From assembly GCF_006335125.1 (NCBI RefSeq), contig NZ_VDMO01000010.1:62001-126000 (forward strand): 64,000 bases of DNA, read 5' to 3'. The notes under the pieces were generated by a model. That model saw only the letters and a list, made by a program, of their open reading frames with translations, did no database searches and was not told the DNA's origin. Source of the stretch: Deinococcus radiopugnans ATCC 19172 (GTDB lineage Bacteria > Deinococcota > Deinococci > Deinococcales > Deinococcaceae). The position numbers were made by a program, and so were the translations under genes. Numbering within the stretch: the stretch's first letter is position 1; each line of letters starts with the position of its first letter. Positions 19,845-30,173 of this stretch are shown here, piece after piece.

Positions 19845-19880
19845 GCGCGGAAGTATAGCGGGCGTGGCCTGACCGTGGGC

Positions 19881-22007
19881 TCAGGCTGGGGCCGGCGCGG
19901 CGGCGCGGATCAGGCCCAGCCGCTCGAAGTAGTGCCGCCGGGTCAGCGGGGGGCCGTCCTCGCCCAGCCGGACCCGCCCCACGTTCCAGTGCTCGAACAG
20001 AATCCGCAGCGCCCCGCCCAGCAGCGCCGCGCCGTACCACGCGGGCGGCGTAGCGCTCCAGCGCAGCACGGTGCCGTCCCAGGCCAGGTGCGGACAGCTC
20101 TCGTCCCGCGCCGCCCAGAACATGCCGCCCCCGCCCACCGCCGGGTCTCCCAGCCGCTGGGCACGCACCGTCAGCGGCGGCTCGCGGACCTGCAAATCGT
20201 ATTGCGGGGCGGCAAAGGCCTCGGCGTACAGGTCATACAGATGATGTTGCAATTGATGGGCCTGGGAACGCAGCCGCGCTTCCTCGCGCCCGCTCAGGCC
20301 GCCGGGCGTGGAATCCAGTGCCCGCCGGACCTCGGCCAGCTGGTTCTCGATGTGGACCAGCCGTTGCCGCGCGGTGGGCCGGGGCGGCGGCGGCGGCGGG
20401 TCGCCCCGCAGGTGCCGGGCCGGGTCCGTGTACTCCCGGCTGCCCCAGCCGCTGACCTCGCGCAACTGGCCGTCCTCGATGACCCACAGCCGGTTGGCGA
20501 CCTCGCGGGCAAAGCGGCGGTCATGGGTCACGATCACCACCGCGCCGCCGTAGGCGTGGACGGCGGCCTCCAGCGCGTCCAGCGCCTCGATGTCCAGGTG
20601 GTTCGTCGGCTCGTCCAGCAGCAGCAGGTCGGCCCGCAGCGCGCTGACCAGCGCCAGCCCCGCCCGCGCCCGCTCGCCGCCCGACAGCTGACGCGGCGTC
20701 TTGGGCCAGTCGGCCTCGGTGAAACCGGCACGGCCCAGCAGGGGGGCGGCCTGCGCGCCGAAGCGGCGCTCGAACTGGGCGCGCAGCCCCTCGCCGGGCA
20801 GCAGGCCGTGCCAGGTCTGGTCCAGACTGGCCACGCTCACGCCGTTTGCCACGCGCAACACCGGAGCGGCCACGCCGAGGTCCGCCGCCGGGTCCGGCTG
20901 CTCCTCCCCGGCCAGCAGCCGCATCAGTGTGGTCTTGCCGGTGCCGTTGGCGCCCATTAAAGCCACGCGGTCCCCCTGACGCAGCTTGAAGGCCACGCCG
21001 GAGATCACGTTGCGCCCGTCGTAGGATTTGGACAGGTGCTCGCCCCAGGCCACCAGCGGGGCGCGGGCGCTGCCGGCCAGCAGCCGCATCCGCAACTGGC
21101 GCTCGGGCAGCGGCGCCTCGGCGGTGGGCAGGCGTCCGGCACGGGACTTGAGGCCACGCGAGCGGCGGCCCCAGCGGTCCAGGTTCTCCGCGCTGTCCGA
21201 GAGCCGCCGACTCTCCTGCGCCGAGAGCCTTGCGGCGCGTTCCTGGGTGCGGCGTTCCAGTTCACGCTGCGCCCTGGCCCGCGTGTAGCCGCCGGGGTAG
21301 GCAGTGGCCTCGCCCGCCTCCAGCCACAGGCTGCGCCCCCCGGCGGCCCCGGCCGCCGCGTCCAGAAAGTCGCGGTCATGGCTGGTCAGGACCACGCCGC
21401 CCCGGAACGCCCGCAGCCAGCCTTCCAACCACTCGCGCATGCGGATGTCCAGGTGGTTGGTGGGCTCGTCCAGCAGCAGCAGGTCCGGCTCGCGGGCCAG
21501 CGCCAGCGCCAGCGCCAGCCGGGTGCGCTCGCCGCCCGACAGCGTGGCGGCCTCGCGGCCCAGAAAGCGGGTCAGGTCCAGCGTGCCCAGCACGCGCGCC
21601 ACCCGCGAGGGCCACGCGAACGCCTCAGCGTCTTCCAGGCGGGCGTTCAGCGTGGTCCAGGCGGCAAGCACGGCGGGATCGCCCAGATTGGCCTCCAGGG
21701 CCAGCAGCTCGGCTTCCAGCTCGCGGTAGGGGTGCGCGGCGTCCACCAGAGCGCGCACGGTCCTGCCAGCGGGATGCGTGTGGTGCTGCTCCAGCACGCC
21801 GACGCGCAGGCCGTCCGCACGCCACACCGATCCCTCCTCCGGCAGCACTTCGCCAGTCAGCACGCGCAGCAGCGTGGTCTTGCCGGCCCCGTTGCGGCCC
21901 AGCAGCGCCACGCGCTCGCCGCCCGAGACACTCAGTGACACGTCACGCAGCACCGCCCGCTCCCCGTAGAACACGGTCAGATTTTCAGCGGCGATCAGCG
22001 TGGACAC
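19881..22007 (-). CDS. ABC-F family ATPase with an unusual C-terminal extension
   Basis: A soluble tandem ABC ATPase of 708 residues with no membrane domain, as in ABC-F factors that act on ribosomes (translation rescue or antibiotic protection). NBD1 has Walker A GRNGAGKT (37-44), signature LSGGERTRLA and Walker B LLLLDEPTNHLD; NBD2 repeats them with GANGTGKT, LSGGERARAG and LLLLDEPTNHLD. After NBD2 comes a basic/Pro stretch, a predicted helical hairpin (RLVHIENQLAEVRRAL onwards) and about 100 residues (PPLTVRAQRL to the end) that resemble no ABC-F tail I know. GTG 22007 has TAGCCT 7 nt upstream. The ribosomal role is inferred from family. Confidence 0.88.
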   Translation of the reverse strand: MSTLIAAENLTVFYGERAVLRDVSLSVSGGERVALLGRNGAGKTTLLRVLTGEVLPEEGSVWRADGLRVGVLEQHHTHPAGRTVRALVDAAHPYRELEAELLALEANLGDPAVLAAWTTLNARLEDAEAFAWPSRVARVLGTLDLTRFLGREAATLSGGERTRLALALALAREPDLLLLDEPTNHLDIRMREWLEGWLRAFRGGVVLTSHDRDFLDAAAGAAGGRSLWLEAGEATAYPGGYTRARAQRELERRTQERAARLSAQESRRLSDSAENLDRWGRRSRGLKSRAGRLPTAEAPLPERQLRMRLLAGSARAPLVAWGEHLSKSYDGRNVISGVAFKLRQGDRVALMGANGTGKTTLMRLLAGEEQPDPAADLGVAAPVLRVANGVSVASLDQTWHGLLPGEGLRAQFERRFGAQAAPLLGRAGFTEADWPKTPRQLSGGERARAGLALVSALRADLLLLDEPTNHLDIEALDALEAAVHAYGGAVVIVTHDRRFAREVANRLWVIEDGQLREVSGWGSREYTDPARHLRGDPPPPPPRPTARQRLVHIENQLAEVRRALDSTPGGLSGREEARLRSQAHQLQHHLYDLYAEAFAAPQYDLQVREPPLTVRAQRLGDPAVGGGGMFWAARDESCPHLAWDGTVLRWSATPPAWYGAALLGGALRILFEHWNVGRVRLGEDGPPLTRRHYFERLGLIRAAAPAPA

Positions 22008-22112
22008 GGGGAGGAGGCTAGCGCACGCGCGGCAGGAAAGAATCGGCGAAAAGGCCCAGTTGCGCGGGCCGCCTGTGGCCGCCAGCAGGATTCAGCGTCT
22101 GCAGGGTATGGG

Positions 22113-22164
22113 CCAAAGGACAAACCGCCGGAGCGCACGGGCGGCCCTGGCGGTTTGACTTTGG
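22113..22164 (-). terminator. Terminator of the csoR-copZ operon
   Basis: CCAAAG (22113-22118) plus CAAACCGCC (22121-22129) pairs with GGCGGTTTG (22149-22157) plus CTTTGG (22159-22164), a long two-part stem downstream of csoR. Confidence 0.7.
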
Positions 22165-22191
22165 AATGAAGACCTGGCCTGCGGTGCGGCG

Positions 22192-22515
22192 TCAGCGGTA
22201 ACGCAACGCCTCCATCACCTCTTCCACCATTTCCACGCTGTCGCCGCGTCCGGCAGAGGTGGCGACATGCGCTTCCAGATGGCCGCGCAGCACCACGTCG
22301 CCCGCGCCGCTCAGGGCGCCCTGCACCGCCTTGATCTGCCGCAGCACGTCAACACAGTACACATCCGGGTCATCCAGCATCCGCACGATGCTGTCCAGAT
22401 GACCGCGCGCGATGCTCAGGCGGCGGCGGGCGCGCTTGCGGGCGTCCTCCGGCATGCACAGCTTGCCCTCGGCGGTGCAGTGGGGGGCGTCCGCCACGGC
22501 AGAGGCGTCGGTCAA
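22192..22515 (-). CDS. csoR: Copper-sensing transcriptional repressor CsoR (C-H-H type)
   Basis: A 107-residue all-helical repressor of the CsoR/RcnR family, which releases copper-export promoters when it binds Cu(I). The metal site is C54 (DVYCVDVLRQIKAVQGAL), H79 and H83 (RGHLEAHV): the third ligand is His rather than the Cys of Mycobacterium CsoR, the variant described for Thermus thermophilus CsoR. The N-terminal tail (about 1-22) has two extra cysteines, C13 and C20. The start is TTG 22515, overlapping the copZ stop, so the two are coupled. It likely controls its own operon and copA. Confidence 0.93.
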   Translation of the reverse strand: MTDASAVADAPHCTAEGKLCMPEDARKRARRRLSIARGHLDSIVRMLDDPDVYCVDVLRQIKAVQGALSGAGDVVLRGHLEAHVATSAGRGDSVEMVEEVMEALRYR

Positions 22516-22727
22516 CCCGCCACCTGCGCGGCGTAGCCTTCTTCCGCCACGGCGCTGATCATGGCCCCCGCATCGGCGTCGCCGTGGACGGTGGCCTTGC
22601 CGGCCTCCAGATCCACCTGCACGTCATGCACGCCCGTCACGCCCTTGAGCGCCTTTTCCACGGCTTTCACGCAATGGCCGCAGGTCATGCCGTCAACTTT
22701 CAGTTCAGTGGTCATGGTGTGGGTCAT
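22512..22727 (-). CDS. copZ: Copper chaperone CopZ (heavy-metal-associated domain)
   Basis: A 71-residue HMA-fold chaperone that carries Cu(I) in the cytosol to the CopA ATPase. The metal-binding GMTCGHC motif provides C16 and C19. TAGAAT lies 6 nt before ATG 22727, which favours this start over an ATG four codons later. The stop TGA overlaps the TTG start of csoR. The promoter faces copA's across a ~200-bp intergenic region, and both -10 boxes abut similar C/G-rich sequences. Confidence 0.93.
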   Translation of the reverse strand: MTHTMTTELKVDGMTCGHCVKAVEKALKGVTGVHDVQVDLEAGKATVHGDADAGAMISAVAEEGYAAQVAG

Positions 22728-22733
22728 GGCTGA

Positions 22734-22757
22734 ATTCTAGACCCTGGGGGGGAGGAA
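22734..22757 (-). promoter_or_regulatory. copZ-csoR promoter with candidate CsoR operator
   Basis: The -10 box TAGAAT (22739-22734, minus strand) directly follows CCTCCCCCCCAGGGTC, a run of C then G that mirrors the sequence before the copA -10. CsoR family repressors bind such C-tract/G-tract pseudo-palindromes. Confidence 0.55.
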
Positions 22758-22897
22758 GGTCAAGAGCAGGAAGGCCTAAGGGTCAAAGGGTCTGAAGGTC
22801 CAAGGGGGAAGATTTTCTATTCGGTCAGCTCGGGCTTGCCAAAAGCGCAGAGCCTCGCTCCATCAAGCATTTACCATCACCCTTGCCCATCTTGCCT

Positions 22898-22920
22898 TAC
22901 CCTCCCCAGGGGGATAGACT
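22898..22920 (+). promoter_or_regulatory. copA promoter with candidate CsoR operator
   Basis: TACCCTCCCCAGGGGGATA (22898-22916) is an imperfect palindrome of the kind bound by CsoR, and overlaps the -10 box TAGACT (22915-22920), which ends 6 nt before the copA ATG. A repressor here would block the promoter. Confidence 0.6.
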
Positions 22921-22926
22921 GTTCAC

Positions 22927-25467
<2,541 letters not shown>

Positions 25468-25485
25468 GCCGGTTGCGTCCAGCCA

Positions 25486-26145
25486 TCACAGCAGCCGGCA
25501 CTCCACCGCTTTCAGGACCGCGCGGGTCCGGTCCCGCACGCCCAGCTTGGACAGGATGTTGGAGACGTAGCCCTTGATGGTGCCCTCGGTGGTGGTGGTC
25601 AGCCCGGCGATCTCGCGGTTGTTGAAGCCCCCAGCGATCAGGCGCAGCACCTCCTGCTCGCGGCTGGTCAGGAGGATGCGGATTTCGGTTTCATCCTCGC
25701 GCTGCGGGCGCAGTTCGTCCAGACCGCGCTGCACCTGATCGGTCAGGGTGGGCTGCAGCCAGCGCCCCCCGCCCGCCACCGTGCGAATGGCCTGCAGCAG
25801 CACCGGCAGGTCCACATCCTTGAGCAGATACCCCTTCGCGCCCAGTTGCACGGCGGACAGCAGCAGCTCGTCGTCGTCGAAGGTGGTCAGGATCAGGGTG
25901 GGCACCAGCGGGGTGCCGTGGGCTTGCGCCCGCTCCGCCAGTGCCCGCAGCACGCCCAGTCCGTCCAGACGGGGCATGCGGTAGTCCAGCAACAGCACGT
26001 CGGGGCAGGCGTCCGGCACCGTGACCAGCGCCTGCTCGCCGTTCTCGGCCTCGGCCACCACGGTCATGTCGCCGGCCAGGGCCAGCATGCTGCGCAGACC
26101 CTGGCGCACCAGCGTCTGGTCTTCCACAATGCAGATCCGGATCAT
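25486..26145 (-). CDS. Two-component response regulator, NarL/LuxR type
   Basis: A 219-residue DNA-binding regulator. The receiver domain has the acidic pair E8/D9 and phospho-acceptor D54 (LLLDYRMP); the C-terminal helix-turn-helix is LTSREQEVLRLIAGGFNNREIA followed by GTIKGYVSNILSKL. The ATG overlaps the stop of the histidine kinase (ATGA), so the two are made together. Targets are not known; it ends 18 nt from the convergent copA, but that is positional only. Confidence 0.93.
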   Translation of the reverse strand: MIRICIVEDQTLVRQGLRSMLALAGDMTVVAEAENGEQALVTVPDACPDVLLLDYRMPRLDGLGVLRALAERAQAHGTPLVPTLILTTFDDDELLLSAVQLGAKGYLLKDVDLPVLLQAIRTVAGGGRWLQPTLTDQVQRGLDELRPQREDETEIRILLTSREQEVLRLIAGGFNNREIAGLTTTTEGTIKGYVSNILSKLGVRDRTRAVLKAVECRLL

Positions 26146-27440
26146 GCTGCGCCTCCTGTGACCGGGCCAGACAGCGGCAGCCGGGCCAGCAGTTCCAGGG
26201 GCTGGCCCGGCTGCGCCCGCACCTCCAGCGTGCCGCCCACGCTCTCGATGCGCTCGCGCATGCCGCTCAGGCCGCAGCCGGGCTGAAGGCGCAGCGTGCC
26301 GTGGCCGTCGTCGCGGGCATGCAGGGTCAGTTGCCGCCCCCCGTCCTGCGCCGTCCCACACGCAAGTTCCAGCCAGACCTGCCGCGCCCCGGCGTGGCGC
26401 ACCACGTTGGTCAGGCCCTCCTGCACGGTGCGCAGCAGCACATGCGCCTGCACTGGGCACGGCACGCTGAACTCCGGCGAGAAACTCAGGTGCACCGGCA
26501 GGCAGGCGGTGCGGGCCAGCGCCTCGATCTCGGCCCGCACGTCACAGGGGGCGGCGGCCCCGCGCATGCCGCGCACGGCGGTTCTCACGTCGCTTAACAG
26601 GGTGTGGGCCAGCTCTCCAGCCTGCTCCACATGCCCCCGCGCCGGACCTGCCGGCAGCTGGTGCAGCGCCACCTGCAGGTTCATGCCCAGCGCGGTCAGG
26701 TGGTGGCCCATCAGGTCGTGCAGCTCGCGCGAGATCTGCAAGCGTTCGGCCTGCCGGCTCGCCTCGGCCAGCAGGGCGCGGGTGGCGCGCAGCTCATCCA
26801 CCACCACCGCCAGTTGCTGCCGGGCGCGGACCTCCCGCACGGCGGTCTGCGCGGTGGTCATGGCAAACAGCTGAAAACAGAAGTAGCCGGTGCCGAAGGC
26901 CCAGGCGTCCCCAGCATTCCAGTGCGTCAGGAACACGCTCAGCAGGGCGACGGTCTGCGCCGTGACCCACACCAGCATCCAGCGCACCGGCAGGGTCACG
27001 GCCACCTGCGCCGCCACCAGCACCAGCAGCCCGGCCTGCACGCTGTTGGCGTCCAGTAGTTCGTTGCCCACCAGCGCCAGCACCGATTCCAGCGCCGCCA
27101 GGTACAGCGCCAGCCGCTGCCACCGCGGCTGATCCGGCAGCGAGATGGCCGTGAGAAATACGGTGATAAAGGCCACCATCACCGCGCCCCAGGGCAGCAG
27201 TTCCTCCGGGGTCAGGCCCTCGCGGCTGGGTGGGGCCAGCAGGGAATGCACCAGCAGCACCGTCCAGAACAGCAGGCCGGTCCAGCGCAGCCCCCGGCGC
27301 ACCTGCGCCAGCGGGCTGTCGGCCACGGCAGGCACAGCAGTCAGGAGCCACCTGGGCCAGGGCCAGCGCCCCAGCGTCGGCACGCCGGGGCCAGCAGGAG
27401 AGGGGGACGAAGAAACCGGAGAGGGGGGCAGAACCGTCAT
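26142..27440 (-). CDS. Two-component sensor histidine kinase (HisKA_3 type)
   Basis: A 432-residue membrane kinase. About six hydrophobic segments (roughly residues 52-200) follow a Pro/Ser-rich N-terminus. The dimerisation/phospho-acceptor helix has H241 in ISRELHDLMGHHL, and the HATPase domain shows QEGLTNVVRHA (N box), DDGHG and GCGLSGMRERIESVGG. There is no extracytoplasmic sensor domain of any size, so the signal is probably membrane-borne or intramembrane (inference). It is the cognate partner of the overlapping LuxR-type regulator. Confidence 0.92.
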   Translation of the reverse strand: MTVLPPSPVSSSPSPAGPGVPTLGRWPWPRWLLTAVPAVADSPLAQVRRGLRWTGLLFWTVLLVHSLLAPPSREGLTPEELLPWGAVMVAFITVFLTAISLPDQPRWQRLALYLAALESVLALVGNELLDANSVQAGLLVLVAAQVAVTLPVRWMLVWVTAQTVALLSVFLTHWNAGDAWAFGTGYFCFQLFAMTTAQTAVREVRARQQLAVVVDELRATRALLAEASRQAERLQISRELHDLMGHHLTALGMNLQVALHQLPAGPARGHVEQAGELAHTLLSDVRTAVRGMRGAAAPCDVRAEIEALARTACLPVHLSFSPEFSVPCPVQAHVLLRTVQEGLTNVVRHAGARQVWLELACGTAQDGGRQLTLHARDDGHGTLRLQPGCGLSGMRERIESVGGTLEVRAQPGQPLELLARLPLSGPVTGGAA

Positions 27441-27644
27441 CGTTGTCGCCTCGGCAGGGTGGAAGAGGGCCGCAGGAAGGTGTGATTCAGGACAACTGGC
27501 AGGGTGGTGCGGTGTGGATTGCCCTGTACTGTAGGGGGTCTGGGCCGCGCTGGGCCACGGGTCTGCACCGGGTTCAAGAGGCGGAGGCCGGGCGCAGGGG
27601 CCAGAAACGCGGCGTCTCTGGCCCCACGTTGTCCCTGGTCAGGG

Positions 27645-28322
27645 CTAGACGATGACCTCGCACAGCAGGTCCCGGCCCAGCGGCACCCAGCGCCCCGAGG
27701 CCTTGAGCTTCTTGACCAGCGCGTTGTAGGCATAGGTGCAGCCCCTGGAAATCGCCTCGCCGATGATCAGCTTGATGATTCCACGCAGTGGTCCCTTCAG
27801 GGCGGCTTTGACCCACTTCGGCGCACGTTTGTACTGGTTGACCAGCGACACCAGCCGGTTAAACACCCAGTCGCTGACCCCCTGGGCCGCCAGGCCGGTG
27901 GCCACCGTGCCCTGGGCGGTCAGGCCGACGATCACGAAGGGGGAACCGGCGGTTCCACGCTGGCCCTCGGGAATCACCCGCAGCTCGGCGAAGCGCGGCG
28001 TGCCGGCCTCCACGGTGCCCAGCACGGAGACGGCCTCGCCGGAGCGGGTCTGGGCCTCCAGGTAGGTGGTGGGCACGCCGTCCTCTTCCAGCGTGATTTG
28101 AGAGACCACCGTCAGCCCACGCGCCGAGGCCATGTCCAGCGTGCGCTGCTCGTTCGCCTGTGCGGCGGGCGACAGCGGCAGGCTGGCCTGACTTTCGGCG
28201 GCGGTTTCAGCAGGCACGGGCACGCCGGCCAGCGGGGTCTGGCCGCAGGCGCTCAGGGTGATCATCAGGGACAGAAAGGCGGCGGTGGCGCTGCGGCGAG
28301 CAGGAACAGTGTTGCGGAACAT
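27645..28322 (-). CDS. Predicted lipoprotein, unknown function
   Basis: A 225-residue protein with a signal peptide ending in LSAC (C26), hence a probable lipoprotein. The mature part begins with a helical Ala/Gln-rich stretch, followed by a strand-rich core (LTVVSQITLEEDGVPTTYLEAQTRSGEAVSVLG), and a basic C-terminal third (KRAPKWVKAALKGPLRGIIKLI) ending with cysteines in RGCTYAY and LLCEVIV. I recognise no family. GGAGG precedes the ATG. It is followed at 28598 by another lipoprotein gene of the same orientation. Confidence 0.72.
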   Translation of the reverse strand: MFRNTVPARRSATAAFLSLMITLSACGQTPLAGVPVPAETAAESQASLPLSPAAQANEQRTLDMASARGLTVVSQITLEEDGVPTTYLEAQTRSGEAVSVLGTVEAGTPRFAELRVIPEGQRGTAGSPFVIVGLTAQGTVATGLAAQGVSDWVFNRLVSLVNQYKRAPKWVKAALKGPLRGIIKLIIGEAISRGCTYAYNALVKKLKASGRWVPLGRDLLCEVIV

Positions 28323-28597
28323 GGTGGGCCTCCGGGGAAGACGGGCGCGACCGGGCTGAAGCGGGGTTGCGCCTGGGGAGAAGTCGCGCTGCCGGGAGTG
28401 ACGGGGGAAAGGAGGCGGCAGCGGAGGGGATCACCGGAACATGAACTGGGCGGGGACTCTGGGTGGGACGTGACCTCCTGGGGCTGGGAGAAGGGCGGGA
28501 AACGATCTGAACGCGCCTGGGGGCTTCCGGGGGCCAGGGCACTAAACGGTCCGGGGGGACGTTGCGGGGCGGGCGGCGGGTGAGGGCTAGCGCGCGG
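28323..28597. other. Gap between two lipoprotein genes
   Basis: No gene found. It holds the ribosome binding site of the downstream lipoprotein gene and G-rich sequence. I see no clear terminator with a T-run. Confidence 0.4.
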
Positions 28598-29308
28598 CTA
28601 GCGGTGCCACTTGGCCCAGCCGAAGTCGCGCACCACGACGTAATACGCCTGCGCGGCGGCGTAACAGCCGGGACGCGCCCAGAGGCTCTTGCTGTTGCAC
28701 AGCCCGCGCATGTTGCTCAGGAAGGCCGAATCGGTCCGGGCCTTGTTGTAGGGCCAGTAGGGAATGGAAATCAGTTTGGGCAGGTTGCGGTAGCCGAAAT
28801 CATGCACGTTGCAGGCACTGCGGAAAAAGTCGCTGTAGCCCAGGCCCAGGCCCTTGGGGGCGCTGCAGCCGTCGTAGTTCCAGTTCAGGCCACTGTAATC
28901 GGGCGAGCGCCGCTCGGCGGCGTAGTGGCTGATGCTGCCCCAGGCCACCCGCTGGGCATACCCCGCCTTGCCCGTGGCCTGAACGCTCAGGCCCGGGTCA
29001 CCCGCTGCAAGGGCCAGGGCCTCGGCGTCCAGGCCCGCGTTGGGCAGTCCGTAGGCTTCTTGCAGGCCCTGCAGCAGCAGCGGGTCATCGGCGTTCTCGC
29101 GCAGGATGGTCTGGCTCTCGGCGTCCTGCAACTCGGGGCGCGCGGCAAATTCGGCGATCTGTTCGGCCACCGTCGGTGCGGCGGTCGCCGCGGCGGCCGA
29201 CGGTGTGGGCGGCGTGCTGGCCGTGTCGCCCTGCGAGCCGCAGGAGGTCAGGAGCATGGCGCCCATCAGCAGGACACCGAGACCGAAATGGAAAGTGGGG
29301 GTTTTCAT
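28598..29308 (-). CDS. Lipoprotein phospholipase A2-like enzyme
   Basis: A 236-residue precursor with lipobox LLTSC (C23). A helical Ala-rich segment follows, then a prokaryotic phospholipase A2 domain: GCSAPKGLG, then FFRSACNVHDFGYRN, with the catalytic His-Asp pair (HD) and flanking cysteines for disulfides. Such enzymes hydrolyse the sn-2 acyl chain of phospholipids; as a surface lipoprotein it could remodel or attack membranes (inference). GGAGG lies 8 nt before the ATG. Both this and the preceding lipoprotein gene use a GGAGG site rather than the leaderless layout common elsewhere here. Confidence 0.85.
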   Translation of the reverse strand: MKTPTFHFGLGVLLMGAMLLTSCGSQGDTASTPPTPSAAAATAAPTVAEQIAEFAARPELQDAESQTILRENADDPLLLQGLQEAYGLPNAGLDAEALALAAGDPGLSVQATGKAGYAQRVAWGSISHYAAERRSPDYSGLNWNYDGCSAPKGLGLGYSDFFRSACNVHDFGYRNLPKLISIPYWPYNKARTDSAFLSNMRGLCNSKSLWARPGCYAAAQAYYVVVRDFGWAKWHR

Positions 29309-29578
29309 GGCGCGGGCCTCCTGGGCAGGACCGGGAGCCTTTCAAGGGGGAAAGGGCCGGGGCGACGTCCGACAGTCTCTTCCCTGCCCTGCGGCGCGGG
29401 CAGCCGCGTCTGGGCGGGAAATCAGGAAGAACGGAACTGTGGAACTGAACAGAGCTTAGGTGACCCCACGTCCCGCGCCCACTGCCGAAAGTCAGCAGTA
29501 GAATTCGGCCGAATTAACCATCCTCTCATATCCTCTCACGCCCCCGAGAGGTGGGACGGGCTTGCCACCCTGGTGACG
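29309..29578. other. Intergenic region with a 14-bp palindrome
   Basis: No gene found. AATTCGGCCGAATT (29502-29515) is a perfect palindrome in an AT-richer patch, about 190 bp upstream of the phospholipase gene, so it could be an operator. TCCTCTCA occurs twice nearby (29522-29539). Confidence 0.45.
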
Positions 29579-29992
29579 CTAGTCGCGATTATTCCGCGCC
29601 ACCCACGCCCCGGTGCTCCACAGCGCCCAGGCCACCAGCACCGGCTGGAAGAACAGGCGGATCAGTCGCTTGCGGTCTGTGTCCAGGCCGAAAGCGTCCG
29701 CATGCGTCAGGTACTGCGAGATGTTGCCAGGAAACACCGCCACGAAGAAGGCGGCTAGGATCCAGCCCACGGTGACCCGCTGCCGGGGCAGGGCGATCAG
29801 CGCCGCGCCCATTCCGATTTCCACCACACCGGAGGCCAGCACCACGAAATCCTGATTCAGCGGCAGGCTGTCGGGCACCTGCGCCTGGAAGTCCTGACGC
29901 GCGAAGGTCAGGTGGCCGGTGCCCGCGAAGGCGAGGGCCGCGCCCAGCAGCACGCGGGCCAGATTCTGAACGGGAGAAACAGAGGATGCCAT
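29579..29992 (-). CDS. DoxX-family membrane protein
   Basis: A 137-residue inner-membrane protein with four hydrophobic helices, the DoxX pattern: NLARVLLGAALAFAGTGHLTFAR at the start, FVVLASGVVEIGMGAALIAL, WILAAFFVAVFPGNISQY, and LVAWALWSTGAWV. Family members are tied to redox balance or thiol stress, but the exact function here is unknown. The frame is open for a further 200 codons upstream, but those overlap the cinA promoter region on the other strand, so I start at ATG 29992. A CAGACT box lies 7 nt upstream. Confidence 0.8.
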   Translation of the reverse strand: MASSVSPVQNLARVLLGAALAFAGTGHLTFARQDFQAQVPDSLPLNQDFVVLASGVVEIGMGAALIALPRQRVTVGWILAAFFVAVFPGNISQYLTHADAFGLDTDRKRLIRLFFQPVLVAWALWSTGAWVARNNRD

Positions 29993-30138
29993 GCCCGACA
30001 GTCTGACCCCTACACTCCCATTCCACGTTTCGCCACCCTTCAGAAACGGTGTCGCCTTCCCCTCGCCTGCCCCCGACATACACTCTGGGGATGCGGTCAG
30101 CACTTCCCTCAGGACTAGACGTTCGTTTCGCATTCGCC

Positions 30139-30173
30139 TATACTTCGGCGGTGTTGTTATGTTGCTAGCAGAA
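30139..30173 (+). promoter_or_regulatory. cinA-ligT-recA promoter with candidate RDRM
   Basis: The -10 box TATACT (30139-30144) is followed by TTATGTTGCTAGCAGAA (30157-30173), an imperfect palindrome matching 11 of 17 positions of the radiation/desiccation response motif TTATGTCATTGACATAA that DdrO binds. It covers the cinA start codon, a normal place for this operator. The recA operon is a known member of this regulon. Confidence 0.5.

Noticed and set aside
22728..22926. Possible small RNA in the G-rich region between copZ and copA
   Set aside because: The repeats are short and irregular, with no terminator; the region is adequately explained by two promoters.
25486..27440. Two-component system as a copper sensor because it converges on copA
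   Set aside because: Only position suggests it; the kinase has no metal-binding periplasmic domain and copA has a CsoR-type operator.
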